A stretch of DNA of 53,717 bases from Chlamydiota bacterium (GCA_027451825.1 DAIDHZ010000012.1:1-53717); one strand, 5' to 3'. Positions 41,537 to 50,428 are shown, counted from the first letter of the stretch. Notes: a model not told the origin generated them from the letters alone. Program-made: numbers and translations.

Positions 41537-42112
41537 ATGCATATTTTTTATGCCCTCATCTGTATGATCACTCTAAAATCTCTATACGCTGAATCACAAG
41601 ATCCTCCTATACAATTGACCCATCAACAATCCTTTACAATGCGTCCAGCTCGACTTGATGATGTGGATATGCTGTTTGAGCTCATTTGCGAACTTGCTGT
41701 TTTTGAAGGCAAAGACTTGACGACTCTACCGGTCACTCGTGAAAATTTAAAAAAATATGGCTTTGAAGAAAGCCCTTGTTTTCATGTCGAATTTGCAGAA
41801 AATCAAAATGGCATCGTTGGATATGCGCTCTATTCCTATGTCTATTCCGGACATCAAGGAACGCCCTTTCTTTATGTAGACGATCTTTATGTAAAACCTT
41901 CCGAAAGAGGACATGGAATTGGCACCAGTCTTTTAAAACAACTGGCTCGCTACGCAGAAGAAAAAGGATGCTGCCGCATGGAATGGCATGTCTTCGATTG
42001 GAATGAATCTGCCATTTCCTTTTATAAAAATCTTGGAGGAAATTTACGAAAAGATCTTCTCATGATCAGAATGGAAAGAAATGCGTATCAACAATGGCTT
42101 CATCTTCCATAA
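41537..42112 (+). CDS. Exported GNAT acetyltransferase resembling spermidine/spermine N1-acetyltransferase
   Basis: The 191-residue protein has an N-terminal signal-like segment (HIFYALICMITLKSLYAE, about 19 residues) followed by a GNAT domain close to diamine/SSAT enzymes: MRPARLDDVDMLFELICELA, FLYVDDLYVKPSERGHGIG (acetyl-CoA motif) and CRMEWHVFDWNESAISFYKNLGG. SSAT acetylates polyamines. Acetyl-CoA is not available in the bacterial periplasm, so an exported enzyme would have to work in the host or be retained by a noncleaved anchor. It is one of several enzymes here with such leaders. Confidence 0.8.
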   Translation: MHIFYALICMITLKSLYAESQDPPIQLTHQQSFTMRPARLDDVDMLFELICELAVFEGKDLTTLPVTRENLKKYGFEESPCFHVEFAENQNGIVGYALYSYVYSGHQGTPFLYVDDLYVKPSERGHGIGTSLLKQLARYAEEKGCCRMEWHVFDWNESAISFYKNLGGNLRKDLLMIRMERNAYQQWLHLP

Positions 42113-42151
42113 CCTTTTTAATGATAGAGTCAATTGCAAAACGAGAAGTCC

Positions 42152-43951
42152 ATGTCCATGTTTGGCACAATAAAAAACCCCACAATTTTCAACATCGACT
42201 TTACCAAGCCATGGTGGCATTTAATCTTAAAACAGAAGGGTGTCTACGGCCTGATTTTATTCATGGCTACGCTCATGCAGATCTTTGTCACGATCACACC
42301 ATTTCTGGTCGCCTATATTTTTGAATCGAATAGCACTGCAGTATGCCTTGTTATCTTTGCCCTTTGGCTTACTATGGATGTATCGCAAGCGCTTATACGA
42401 CGATTGAATCCCAAATTTCAACTGCAATGCATTTATAGCATCTATCAAAACGCTCATCTACACTTATTAGCGGTAGATCCTCAATACCATGTGCATAGAT
42501 CAAGCGGTGCGATTTTAGGCAAGATTGATCGTGCTGCACGTGGGTATGAAGATTTTCTCGATCAGGTAACTGATGACATCACTCCTCTTATCGTTGGATT
42601 GCTAACGGTCATAGTGATGATATTGAGCTATTCCTCCATCATTGCTGGGATTGTTACGTTATTCATTGCAATCATCTCTTTTGGCGGCTTTTATTTTGCA
42701 AAATACGCCTGTCAGCCATGGGAAAATAATTTCATTAAGTCAGATGATGTTTTTAGAACAACTGCAGTGGAAAATTTAGCTCAAGTTCAACTCATTCGAT
42801 CCACTTTTGCTACTGATTATAGAAGTGAGCATATCAAAGATAATATCACAACGAACATAAAGACCGAGGGGGCCTTGTGGTTGTCATATTCCTCGGTGTT
42901 TAGCATGCTTACGCTTTTGTATCTTGCCTCTCTTTTTATACTAGCAATGTTCCTTGTCAGACAGGTGAACCACCAAATCGTTCCCGCAGCTTCGGCTATT
43001 GGATTATTTTTATCGTATATGCAAGGGACAAGGCCTCTCATATCATCAATGAAAATTTTTAGAAAAACAATGAGGAGCCTGGCTGCAATTCGCGATCTTT
43101 TTCATTTTATCCCCACATTCGGGAAACAACACATTCCTGTTTTTGGGACTAGCGTAAATGATGTTTGCAAGACTGAAACCATTGAGATTAAAGTAAATAA
43201 CATTTTCTTTGACTATGGAGGGGCAGAGCTTTTCAACAATCATTCATTTCACTTAAGTAAAGCTAAAACACAATCCAATAAACTTTATGGCATTATCGGC
43301 CCATCAGGCAGCGGTAAAAGCACTTTACTATCCATTCTTGGAGGCCAGCTTAAGCCAATGAGCGGCAGTGTTGTTATAGATAACATAGATATTTATCAGG
43401 CGAATGACGCAGTACGCCGGCAACTGATCGCTCTGCAAGGGCAAATTTCAACGAATATACAAGGCTCAGTAAAGAGCAATTTATTATTGGGTTTGCCAGA
43501 TCATCACAATTATAGCGATGCAGATCTGTTAACGATCCTAGATGATGTAGGTTTGAGTTCTGTATTAAATGCTCATAACGGTCTTGAAACAAAGATTGGA
43601 GAAGGGGGACTCAATCTCTCCGGAGGGCAACGACAGCGGCTTAATTTTGCAGCACTATTCTTGCGCGCCTCGTATTATAATCCTGATTTAATTTTAATAG
43701 ACGAACCTACCAGTAGCTTAGATGAAATCAGCGAAGCAAAAATTACAGCCATTATGTCTAAGCTTGCCAGTACAGCAGTCACATTGGTCATAGCTCATCG
43801 ATTAAAAACGGTAGAGTTGGCAGCAGGGCTTATTGATCTTTCCCTGATTTCAAAAAGTCCAGAAATCAAAGCCTATTCACCTCAGGAATTGTTAACGAAA
43901 TCAGAATATTATCGTTTATTAATGCAAGGCAATGTCGCACTTGATAGTTAA
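42152..43951 (+). CDS. ABC exporter half-transporter (fused membrane and ATPase domains)
   Basis: This 599-residue type-I ABC exporter has six N-terminal helices (about 30-310) and an ATPase domain (from about 365) with Walker A GPSGSGKST, signature LSGGQRQRLN, Walker B LILIDEPTSSLD and switch IAHRL. It is a half-size unit that must dimerise. ATG 42152 is chosen over a TTG 18 bases upstream. Its base and codon composition look less A/T-biased than the neighbours, suggesting later arrival. The substrate is unknown; exporters of this type move lipids, peptides or drugs. Confidence 0.9.
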   Translation: MSMFGTIKNPTIFNIDFTKPWWHLILKQKGVYGLILFMATLMQIFVTITPFLVAYIFESNSTAVCLVIFALWLTMDVSQALIRRLNPKFQLQCIYSIYQNAHLHLLAVDPQYHVHRSSGAILGKIDRAARGYEDFLDQVTDDITPLIVGLLTVIVMILSYSSIIAGIVTLFIAIISFGGFYFAKYACQPWENNFIKSDDVFRTTAVENLAQVQLIRSTFATDYRSEHIKDNITTNIKTEGALWLSYSSVFSMLTLLYLASLFILAMFLVRQVNHQIVPAASAIGLFLSYMQGTRPLISSMKIFRKTMRSLAAIRDLFHFIPTFGKQHIPVFGTSVNDVCKTETIEIKVNNIFFDYGGAELFNNHSFHLSKAKTQSNKLYGIIGPSGSGKSTLLSILGGQLKPMSGSVVIDNIDIYQANDAVRRQLIALQGQISTNIQGSVKSNLLLGLPDHHNYSDADLLTILDDVGLSSVLNAHNGLETKIGEGGLNLSGGQRQRLNFAALFLRASYYNPDLILIDEPTSSLDEISEAKITAIMSKLASTAVTLVIAHRLKTVELAAGLIDLSLISKSPEIKAYSPQELLTKSEYYRLLMQGNVALDS

Positions 43952-43993
43952 ATGATAAGGCAATATTGTCTTTAGTTGGTCAAAGGAATTTTT

Positions 43994-44890
43994 ATGAAAA
44001 AGCTGTTTGTGGGCTTTATTGTGTTTTTTCTTGTTTCTGTACATGCAGAGCAAAAGAAGATCGCTTTAATCACAGGTGCCTCTAGAGGTGTGGGATTTGA
44101 AACAGCAAACATATTGATTGAGAATGGATTCACTGTCTACGGCACAATTCGAACTTCTCCCCCAAAAATCAAACAAGCGATCCATTTTCTTCAAGTTGAT
44201 TACGGTAGCGAATATTCAATAAAAAACGCCATTCAAACGATCCTGAATAAAGAGGGTCGCATTGATATTTTGATCAACAATGCAGGATACGCGCTTGCAG
44301 GTCCTGTCGAATCGCTAACGGAAAAGGAAATGCATGAGCAAATGGAAGTAAACTTCTTTGCGCCCATTCGATTTATTCAAGCAGTGCTACCAGGAATGAG
44401 AAGTCAAAAGGCAGGTCACATCATTAATATCAGCTCATCAAATGCATTTGCAACTCCGCCCTTTGGCAGCATGTATGCAGCCAGCAAATCCGCCTTAGAA
44501 TCTCTTTCCGAATCTCTCTCTATTGAAGTTCAACCATATAACATTTCCGTATCCATTGTTGAACCAGATCTGATTCAAACACATTTTGCAATACTAATGG
44601 GAACAAAAGAAATCCCAAATAACCCGTATCAAACAATGATTGATGGAATGCATACAGAAATTCAGGCACGCCTCGCCAATCCAAAACTTCTGTCTCCTAG
44701 CCAAACTCCACAAGAAGTTGCTGAATTTCTCTATCACGTTATTCAAGATCCTCACCCAAAATTGAGATATCAAACCTGCGAATCGGCAAAGCAATGTGTA
44801 TCAAAAAAATTACTCGACCTTACAGGAGATATCTATTTAGAAGAAGTAAGAAAATTCTCTGAAACACAAGAGAATAAGGATTCTCAATGA
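43994..44890 (+). CDS. Exported short-chain dehydrogenase
   Basis: The 298-residue protein has a clear signal peptide (KKLFVGFIVFFLVSVHAE, about 19 residues) and then a classical SDR: TGASRGVGFETANIL, NNAGYALAGPV, Ser in NISSSNA, and YAASKSALESL (Y-x-x-x-K). ATG 43994 starts the signal peptide; six extra codons upstream lack support. SDRs need NAD(P)H, which is not thought to be plentiful outside the cytoplasm, so this location is odd. It overlaps the NUDIX gene by four bases. Confidence 0.88.
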   Translation: MKKLFVGFIVFFLVSVHAEQKKIALITGASRGVGFETANILIENGFTVYGTIRTSPPKIKQAIHFLQVDYGSEYSIKNAIQTILNKEGRIDILINNAGYALAGPVESLTEKEMHEQMEVNFFAPIRFIQAVLPGMRSQKAGHIINISSSNAFATPPFGSMYAASKSALESLSESLSIEVQPYNISVSIVEPDLIQTHFAILMGTKEIPNNPYQTMIDGMHTEIQARLANPKLLSPSQTPQEVAEFLYHVIQDPHPKLRYQTCESAKQCVSKKLLDLTGDIYLEEVRKFSETQENKDSQ

Positions 44891-45474
44891 GTCAAGAAGT
44901 CTTACACAACCTCTCATCAATGACAATAGTTCATCAAATTAAAGAGACTCTCAATCTAATCTCTCCCTTTGATAGAAAAGAAGAGGAACACCTCCATTTT
45001 GCAAGGAAGTGGATAAACTCTGGCTCTGGAATTTTTCGCACCACCAAACCTGCAACGCCAGACCCTCACTTAGTCGCGTATTTTCTTCTTTTGGATCCTA
45101 TACAAAAAAAGATCTTGTTGGTGGATCATAAAAAAGCAGGGCTTTGGCTTCCGTCCGGGGGGCATATAGAAGTAAATGAGCACCCCAAAGAAACAGTGCA
45201 AAGAGAAGTGCTTGAAGAACTTAACATCAAAGCTGATTTCTTGCTTCATGAGCCTTTCTTTCTGACTGTTACCAAAACAGTAGGTCAAACTGCAGGTCAT
45301 ACCGATGTTTCTATTTGGTATCTTCTTAAAGGATCCACCGATAAAAGTTATGAGTTTGACCAAGAAGAATTTAACCAAATACGCTGGTTTTCACCCACTG
45401 ATATTCCTTACGAGCGTTCTGATCCTTACATGCAAAGATGCATTGAAAAGTTGAAAAACCTTAAATTACTATAA
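44887..45474 (+). CDS. NUDIX hydrolase
   Basis: This 195-residue protein has a full NUDIX box GGHIEVNEHPKETVQREVLEELNI (G-x5-E-x7-R-E-U-x-E-E-x-G/N-U). A helical N-terminal extension of about 60 residues precedes it. It cleaves a nucleoside diphosphate linked to another moiety; the substrate is not indicated. It is translationally coupled to the exported SDR by ATGA. No signal peptide. Confidence 0.9.
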   Translation: MSQEVLHNLSSMTIVHQIKETLNLISPFDRKEEEHLHFARKWINSGSGIFRTTKPATPDPHLVAYFLLLDPIQKKILLVDHKKAGLWLPSGGHIEVNEHPKETVQREVLEELNIKADFLLHEPFFLTVTKTVGQTAGHTDVSIWYLLKGSTDKSYEFDQEEFNQIRWFSPTDIPYERSDPYMQRCIEKLKNLKLL

Positions 45475-45489
45475 TCGTCGGCATAACGA

Positions 45490-46080
45490 ATGGCAAAATC
45501 ATCCCATTTGGAAAATAAAGAATTTGAAAATCAATCCTTTAAAAGAGAATCTTTTGCAAATCTTGATCTGAAATACAAATCCTTTTCTCATGTGAATTTT
45601 GAACATTGCGATTTCTCTCAAAGCGATTTAAGGAATGTCCGGTTTTTAGATTGCAAGTTTGACGGTTGCAATTTGAGTCTCATCAAAACTGATGGCTGTA
45701 GGTTCCTAGATGTAGAATTTCAAAACTGTAAGCTCGTTGGAGTCAACTTTACCAAATGCGACAAGATGTTTTTATCAATGAAGTTCAAGAAATGCGTCAT
45801 GGACACTTCTAATTTCTCAGATTTAGAGCTAAAAAACACCCCATTTTATGAATGCATTATCCGAGACACTGATTTCTCAAACGCCAATCTAACGGGCGCC
45901 GATTTCACAGGATCAGACTTGAAAGGAAGCTCTTTTCACAACACAAACTTAAGCAAGACCAATTTTGTAAGAACAATCAACTACTCTATTAATCCATTAA
46001 CAAACAAACTACAGAAAGCGAGGTTTTCCAGCCCAGAAGCACTATCTTTATTGGATCATCTTGGAATCATCATCGATTAA
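45490..46080 (+). CDS. Pentapeptide-repeat protein
   Basis: The 196-residue protein is built from A(D/N)LXX-type pentapeptides across about residues 10-165 (FKRESFANLDLKYKSFSHV, then FSNANLTGADFTGSDLKGSS). This gives a right-handed quadrilateral beta-helix. A short helical C-terminus (ALSLLDHLGIIID) may form a dimer contact. It resembles Qnr/McbG-type gyrase-protecting proteins in size, but the repeats alone do not establish that role. ATG 45490 follows the NUDIX gene by 15 bases. Confidence 0.9.
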   Translation: MAKSSHLENKEFENQSFKRESFANLDLKYKSFSHVNFEHCDFSQSDLRNVRFLDCKFDGCNLSLIKTDGCRFLDVEFQNCKLVGVNFTKCDKMFLSMKFKKCVMDTSNFSDLELKNTPFYECIIRDTDFSNANLTGADFTGSDLKGSSFHNTNLSKTNFVRTINYSINPLTNKLQKARFSSPEALSLLDHLGIIID

Positions 46081-46127
46081 TTTCACTGTGCCATCTACTC
46101 TTAATAAATGGCAATCCCACTCGTGAA

Positions 46128-46256
46128 TTAATTTTTCACAAGTTCAGCCAGTCTTTTTTTAAACTTAGGAAGCTCGTGTTTGATGACCTCCCAAGTAAGA
46201 GCTAGGTCAACATCAAAATACTCATGAATAGCCACTGGCAACCCTATTTTCGGTAG
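46128..46256 (-). pseudogene. HepT/DUF86 toxin C-terminal relic
   Basis: On the minus strand, 46256 down to 46128 reads LPKIGLPVAIHEYFDVD followed by LALTWEVIKHELPKFKKRL and ends AELVKN-stop. HEYFDVDL...W..I...LP is the diagnostic C-terminus of HepT-type (DUF86) RNase toxins. The upstream Arg-Asn of the catalytic RX4-6H motif is missing, and no start codon or N-terminus is present. It is a remnant directly downstream of the toxin-immunity pair. Confidence 0.65.
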
Positions 46257-46597
46257 TTGAATGACTCTAATACTTCCTTGGCCATTAAAGTAATTCTAGT
46301 CCATTCAGGAGTGTCGATGAATAATTGAGGGAGGTCGTTGTCATCTGAAAATTTTTGAAATTCATCGCGGAATTTCTTTAATAAACTGAACTGGATTTCG
46401 GATATTCCGAATTCTTTATATTCATATAATATTGGATCACCAATATCAAAAAAATCACAGACCGCGTCATCGAAAGATTGACATTCTGGTCCTTCACCAC
46501 GTATCCATATTCTTCTTTGAAACTCTTTTTCATAGATGTGGTGAATGTTTCTTAAATATTCATTTAGGATGTATTTTCTATTCTCTTTTGTTAACAT
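46244..46597 (-). CDS. Predicted immunity protein for the adjacent polymorphic toxin
   Basis: This 117-residue acidic soluble protein (MLTKENRKYILNEYLRNI..., acidic block DDAVCDFFDIGDP and EYKEFGISEIQF) starts three bases after the toxin stop, with AGGA upstream. A small acidic protein immediately 3' of a modular toxin is the standard immunity position. Its own family is not recognised, so the role rests on position and composition. It is longer than the C-terminal toxin domain and would bind it in a one-to-one complex. Confidence 0.6.
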   Translation of the reverse strand: MLTKENRKYILNEYLRNIHHIYEKEFQRRIWIRGEGPECQSFDDAVCDFFDIGDPILYEYKEFGISEIQFSLLKKFRDEFQKFSDDNDLPQLFIDTPEWTRITLMAKEVLESFNYRK

Positions 46598-46600
46598 GCA

Positions 46601-48733
46601 TTAATTCCTATAAATAAATTCCTCATAAGGAATATGAGCTTCAGGTGAATCGTTAGGTACTATATTTCCATGTTTATCCAAAGATTTGCCATTTACTCTA
46701 TGGTTTACATATGGCTTTTGTTGATGTGGCAATGAACTATGAGGCTTTCCTGGCATTACTCTTATAGAAGTTGTACTATTTGCAGGATCTATATATTTCA
46801 TTCCCGCGCCTTTATCTGAAACGGTGACTAGGAAATTATCCGGGATTCCCGCAGGTCTTTCAAAAGTTGATATGCCATACTGATTAATAAGATCTCTAAT
46901 TTGTGCTTCAGATATCGATGTCTGTTTATACGGCTTTAACCCTTCTTGCACCTTTTCGAACTTATCAAACCATGCCTGCAATTCTGGATTACCTGCAAAG
47001 TAATCCCTCCCCTTACCTACGGTTTGCTCTAATGTGCCGGCCTGTTTAAACTCTGCCATCTGCTTGGTACTAAGTCCAAGATCTTCCCCTGCCGAGAGAA
47101 TCCGCTCGGCTGAGCTCATGGCTTCTGCTATATCTATTCCGGCGTTGCTCCCTTTGGCCACAGCTTCGAGGACAAATACTTTCTCGGCTGACTGCAAGTT
47201 CTTGCAGACGGTTCCTAATTCCTTAATGGCGCCTGAACTGACTTTTGCTGCTGCTCCCGGAAGAAGGATATCTGCACCATGTTTGCCAAATGCAAAACCT
47301 GCCAGTTCCCCTTTTTTACTATCAGACAATGTTTCCCACTGAGTCATCAATTCATGCAATTCAGGAGAAAGCATCGACCCAACCGTCTCCCATTCACCTG
47401 CCTTAACAAGACGGCTCAACGTAGAAAACGATTCATAAACTTGGGCTCCTGTTTGAATAGGACTTGTTACAAGATCTGTTAAGAAAAGGAGCATCCCTTC
47501 TCCTGACTCATAAATCCCTTGAGGCAATCCTTTTGCAAATCCAATCGAGAAGTCAGTCACGGAAAACTCTTTCGATGTAAGCGATGTATACTGGTTATAA
47601 TCAGCAATGCAAGCGTCATATTGTCCGAGTTCAAAATGAGTGGCTCCTCTTCCAAGATAGGAGGCTGGATCGGTTGGCTCCATCTCGATTGCCTGACTAA
47701 AATCTTGAAGAGCTTGAGGCTGATATCCCGAATTTAAAGCCCATTCGCCTCGAGCCTGATAAGCAACAGCAATGCTGGGCGATGTCTCAATGGATTGAAA
47801 CCAATGATCGATCCATGAATGATCTGTTATAGAAGGGGCTTTCAGTGTCTCATCATAACTGGTGAACTTACCGTCACAGTATATGCCGTTTTCACCAAAA
47901 ATCATTTTCCCGGGGAATGCCGTAGGATCGAACGTTTTAAAAGGATAGGATATTGTGTCGACTGAAGACATCTGGTCCGGGATTTCAAAAGAGTCCGGTT
48001 TAGAATGGGGTTTTTCCTTGCTGCCCTGATCAGCGAGAGCGGCTCCACCGACTACGCTCCCGGCGGCTGCAACACCTGCTGCAGAGCCCGAAATCGCTGC
48101 CGCTACAATCACAGCTCCTGCAATCACAGCTATGACAGCTGCCGTAATGATGATTTCCTTTTTATGTTTTTTCCAAAATTTGGCCACCTTGTGACCTAGT
48201 CCTTTGGACTTTCCTCCGCTTGAGCAAACAAGAGGCTTCGAATTTTTAAGTTCCTCAATGTCTTTATGCATCAGATTTTTAGCAGCAAGATCCTCAGTAG
48301 CGATATGTTGCCCAAGCTGCTCAAGCAAACCAATCTTTTCTTGTCGTGTGTCTGTCTCATCCTCATCGGTAGGTGTCACAAGATCAAGAATCTTTTTGAT
48401 GAGCGGAGCTACCGCATCGATTTCCTCTCTAGAAATGGAGAAATCTTTTAAATTGGGAATCCCTGAATTGGCAAGCGAACTCTTTACCTGTTCGTAAATT
48501 TCATCATCGAGATCTTCATCAAGATCAACCATTTTGGAGCCATTATCACTCACCCATAGTGGATCAATCTTAGGTAGAGAATATGAACCTTCACTTTTCA
48601 GGCGCCTCCAACCGGAGCCTGACGATGAAGCTGTAATCGTATCGACAAGAGGATCGTCTATTGGAGCTAAGTCCGAAGGTTCAAAAACATCCAAAAATAA
48701 TCCCGTATCACAATCAATCTCTTGAATTTCCAT
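46601..48733 (-). CDS. Polymorphic toxin with TM/glycine-rich segment, TPR region and C-terminal toxin domain
   Basis: The 710-residue protein begins MEIQEIDCDTGLFLDVFEP (ATG 48733, AAGGG upstream; a longer frame to 48817 lacks a site). It has an acidic N-terminal third (1-170), a hydrophobic Ala/Gly/Val-rich stretch at about 192-233, and two TPR-like units at about 321-383 (AYQARGEWALNSGYQPQAL, YLGRGATHFELGQYDACIA). A helical pre-toxin region follows, then a C-terminal domain (about 605-710) ending with SIRVMPGKP, QKPYVNHRVNGKSLDKHGNI and AHIPYEEF. The last pattern is a recurrent nuclease-type toxin tip of polymorphic toxins. Delivery mode is not shown. Confidence 0.7.
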   Translation of the reverse strand: MEIQEIDCDTGLFLDVFEPSDLAPIDDPLVDTITASSSGSGWRRLKSEGSYSLPKIDPLWVSDNGSKMVDLDEDLDDEIYEQVKSSLANSGIPNLKDFSISREEIDAVAPLIKKILDLVTPTDEDETDTRQEKIGLLEQLGQHIATEDLAAKNLMHKDIEELKNSKPLVCSSGGKSKGLGHKVAKFWKKHKKEIIITAAVIAVIAGAVIVAAAISGSAAGVAAAGSVVGGAALADQGSKEKPHSKPDSFEIPDQMSSVDTISYPFKTFDPTAFPGKMIFGENGIYCDGKFTSYDETLKAPSITDHSWIDHWFQSIETSPSIAVAYQARGEWALNSGYQPQALQDFSQAIEMEPTDPASYLGRGATHFELGQYDACIADYNQYTSLTSKEFSVTDFSIGFAKGLPQGIYESGEGMLLFLTDLVTSPIQTGAQVYESFSTLSRLVKAGEWETVGSMLSPELHELMTQWETLSDSKKGELAGFAFGKHGADILLPGAAAKVSSGAIKELGTVCKNLQSAEKVFVLEAVAKGSNAGIDIAEAMSSAERILSAGEDLGLSTKQMAEFKQAGTLEQTVGKGRDYFAGNPELQAWFDKFEKVQEGLKPYKQTSISEAQIRDLINQYGISTFERPAGIPDNFLVTVSDKGAGMKYIDPANSTTSIRVMPGKPHSSLPHQQKPYVNHRVNGKSLDKHGNIVPNDSPEAHIPYEEFIYRN

Positions 48734-48842
48734 TGAACCCTTTAAAAAACCAATGATTTTGCAAGAATCAATATTTAAAATTAAACTAAATAAAATTGTT
48801 ACGTTATTTAAAAACAAAACATTACATCTTTCTTCCCAAAAA

Positions 48843-48990
48843 ATGAAGATTGCTTATAAGGAAGGAATGTCTTGACTTGCCGATGTTGCCGATTTGAATC
48901 GAGAAAATCTCTACCGAACTCTTTCTATCAGAGGAAATCCTCGTTTCTTTAATTTACTTGCAGTATACACTGCTTTCTTAAAAAATGAAA
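48843..48990 (+). pseudogene. Relic of a HigA/addiction-antidote HTH gene with an in-frame stop
   Basis: From ATG 48843 the frame reads MKIAYKEGMS, then TGA (48873-48875), then LADVADLNRENLYRTLSIRG followed by NPRFFNLLAVYTAFLKN. The second part matches the conserved core of Xre-type addiction-module antidotes (A..gL.rE.LYr.LS..GNP.f..LL.V..AL). The stop interrupts the first helix of the HTH. A small tail runs into the next gene's start. It sits between the polymorphic toxin and a NUDIX gene, adding to the debris of toxin systems here. The remainder of 48734-48984 is AT-rich without a gene. Confidence 0.65.
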
Positions 48991-49413
48991 AAAGCAATAC
49001 AGAAATTTCATCTTGGCATCTATGCCATCATTGAAAAAGACCAAAGTATTCTCCTCGTCAAAAAGACAAGAGGTCCTTACAAAGGAATGTGGGACCTTCC
49101 AGGCGGAAGACCTGATCATGGAGAAACCATTTTCCAAACTCTTCAAAGAGAAATCAAAGAAGAAACCGGCATCCAATTGATTGATGTAACGCCTTACACC
49201 AATCAAGCCTTCACAATTGAATATAAAGATGGAGAAGAAATCATCTCTCTTCACCATACATGTCTCATCTATAAAGCAACCCAATTCGATGCATCACACT
49301 TTCAAAAAAGCATCCATGAAGAAGATGTTGCAGGATGCGCCTGGATTCAAAAATCTCAATTACCCAACCTCCCTCTTTCTAAAGTCGTTATACATTCAAC
49401 TCTCTCAAAATAA
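48985..49413 (+). CDS. NUDIX hydrolase
   Basis: This 142-residue enzyme has a complete NUDIX box GGRPDHGETIFQTLQREIKEETGI (G-x5-E-x7-R-E-U-x-E-E-x-G-U), preceded by GIYAIIEKDQSILLVKK and followed by a C-terminal strand-helix pair. It resembles small ADP-ribose/dNTP-cleaving family members. No signal peptide. It starts just inside the tail of the antidote relic. Confidence 0.92.
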   Translation: MKKAIQKFHLGIYAIIEKDQSILLVKKTRGPYKGMWDLPGGRPDHGETIFQTLQREIKEETGIQLIDVTPYTNQAFTIEYKDGEEIISLHHTCLIYKATQFDASHFQKSIHEEDVAGCAWIQKSQLPNLPLSKVVIHSTLSK

Positions 49414-49426
49414 AGATCTTGAAAAA

Positions 49427-49615
49427 ATGATTTCAGAAATCAAGATGAAACTCAAAAGATTGGATCTTTACTACTTTGACAAAGTCAAAAACGCAGCTCT
49501 TTCCTACGATGAACATAAAAACATCATAGAAGCTTTGAAACAGAAGAATTTACCCCTTGCCATGGAAGCAATTGAGCATAATTGGAAAAACAGTTTTAAC
49601 CGATTTAAATTTTAG
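49427..49615 (+). pseudogene. GntR-type FCD-domain remnant
   Basis: From ATG 49427 the 62-residue frame reads MISEIKMKLKRLDLYYFDKV and ends with DEHKNIIEALKQKNLPLAMEAIEHNWKNSF. The H-x3-I-x2-A...A-x3-H pattern is the last helix pair of GntR/FadR FCD ligand domains, with conserved metal-site histidines (H at about 31 and 51 of the fragment). The DNA-binding half is absent; the frame upstream overlaps the NUDIX gene. It is a leftover, next to a truncated DUF2000 gene. Confidence 0.6.
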
Positions 49616-49624
49616 GAAGATATC

Positions 49625-49885
49625 ATGTTCGAAAACAAATTAGTTGCTGTCATGAATGAAAAAATGGAGCCCGGAGTGATGATGAATGCTCTTGCTCATA
49701 TGTGTATCGGTTTTGGCGCCGATATTGGAAAAGAACCTTTACGCCTTACCAACTACATCGATGCAGATGGAGGAAGTCATCCAAACATATCGGAAATGCC
49801 ATTTATGATTTTGAAAGCCAATTCCAATAAGTTAAGAGCGCTTCGCTTGGCAGCCCTTCAAAAAGCCCAATTCACAAGTCCCTAA
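49625..49885 (+). pseudogene. Truncated DUF2000-family gene
   Basis: The 86-residue product carries the DUF2000 N-terminal half: NKLVAVMNEKMEPGVMMNAL, AHMCIGFGADIG, YIDADGGSHPNISEMPFMIL, then NKLRALRLAA. Full-length family members are about 135 residues. The C-terminal third is missing, and the frame ends where it runs into the convergent RNA-ligase-like gene (54-base overlap). I infer a deletion that cut a GntR-DUF2000 pair. The residual protein may be nonfunctional. Confidence 0.7.
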
Positions 49886-50428
49886 AGACTTTGCGTATTG
49901 CCATTGTTCATCAGACATGCCAAATTCCAAATGGAAAGGACCAATATCTTCAAAAAGGGATCGAGGCCATGTTTTTAATTCTTTAGGCAGAGCAATGCGA
50001 GCAAGCGTTAAATGAGGACGATAATCATTACCTACCGCATTTAATGGCTTGATATTAAAACTTTGCAAAATCGAAAGCGCAGCGTTATGCACTTTCATGA
50101 TGGGAGAGTTTTCATCTCCTCTTTTCACAGCCAATTCAACCCAAGTCGTGTCTTTATACAACCCCACTCCTTCAATGAAAGAAACTCCTGAAAATGGAGG
50201 AGCAAATGACGGGATATTTTGCGTCTCCATTTGATTGCACATAGCTTTCCAAACTTGGAGTGCAACATCCTCAGAATCACAATCAAATTGAACCACAGTG
50301 ATATGTGGAGACGAGGTTCCTTCTTGGTTGAGTAAATAACTGGGATTTAAATTGGCATAAAGAGATTGAGCCGTTTCAATATATTTTTCTGATTGAATCG
50401 TTGGAGTCAGAACAATTGTGTAATGCAT
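49832..50428 (-). CDS. 2H phosphoesterase / 2'-5' RNA ligase-like protein
   Basis: This 198-residue protein has two H-x-T/S motifs of the 2H superfamily: SSPHITVVQF (about 39-48) and YRPHLTLARI (about 142-151). Spacing and length match LigT-like cyclic phosphodiesterases. It probably hydrolyses or forms 2',5'- or 2',3'-cyclic phosphodiester bonds in RNA or nucleotides. It overlaps the 3' end of the truncated DUF2000 gene and begins nine bases after the HAD gene on the same strand. Confidence 0.85.
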   Translation of the reverse strand: MHYTIVLTPTIQSEKYIETAQSLYANLNPSYLLNQEGTSSPHITVVQFDCDSEDVALQVWKAMCNQMETQNIPSFAPPFSGVSFIEGVGLYKDTTWVELAVKRGDENSPIMKVHNAALSILQSFNIKPLNAVGNDYRPHLTLARIALPKELKTWPRSLFEDIGPFHLEFGMSDEQWQYAKSLGTCELGFLKGCQAKRS

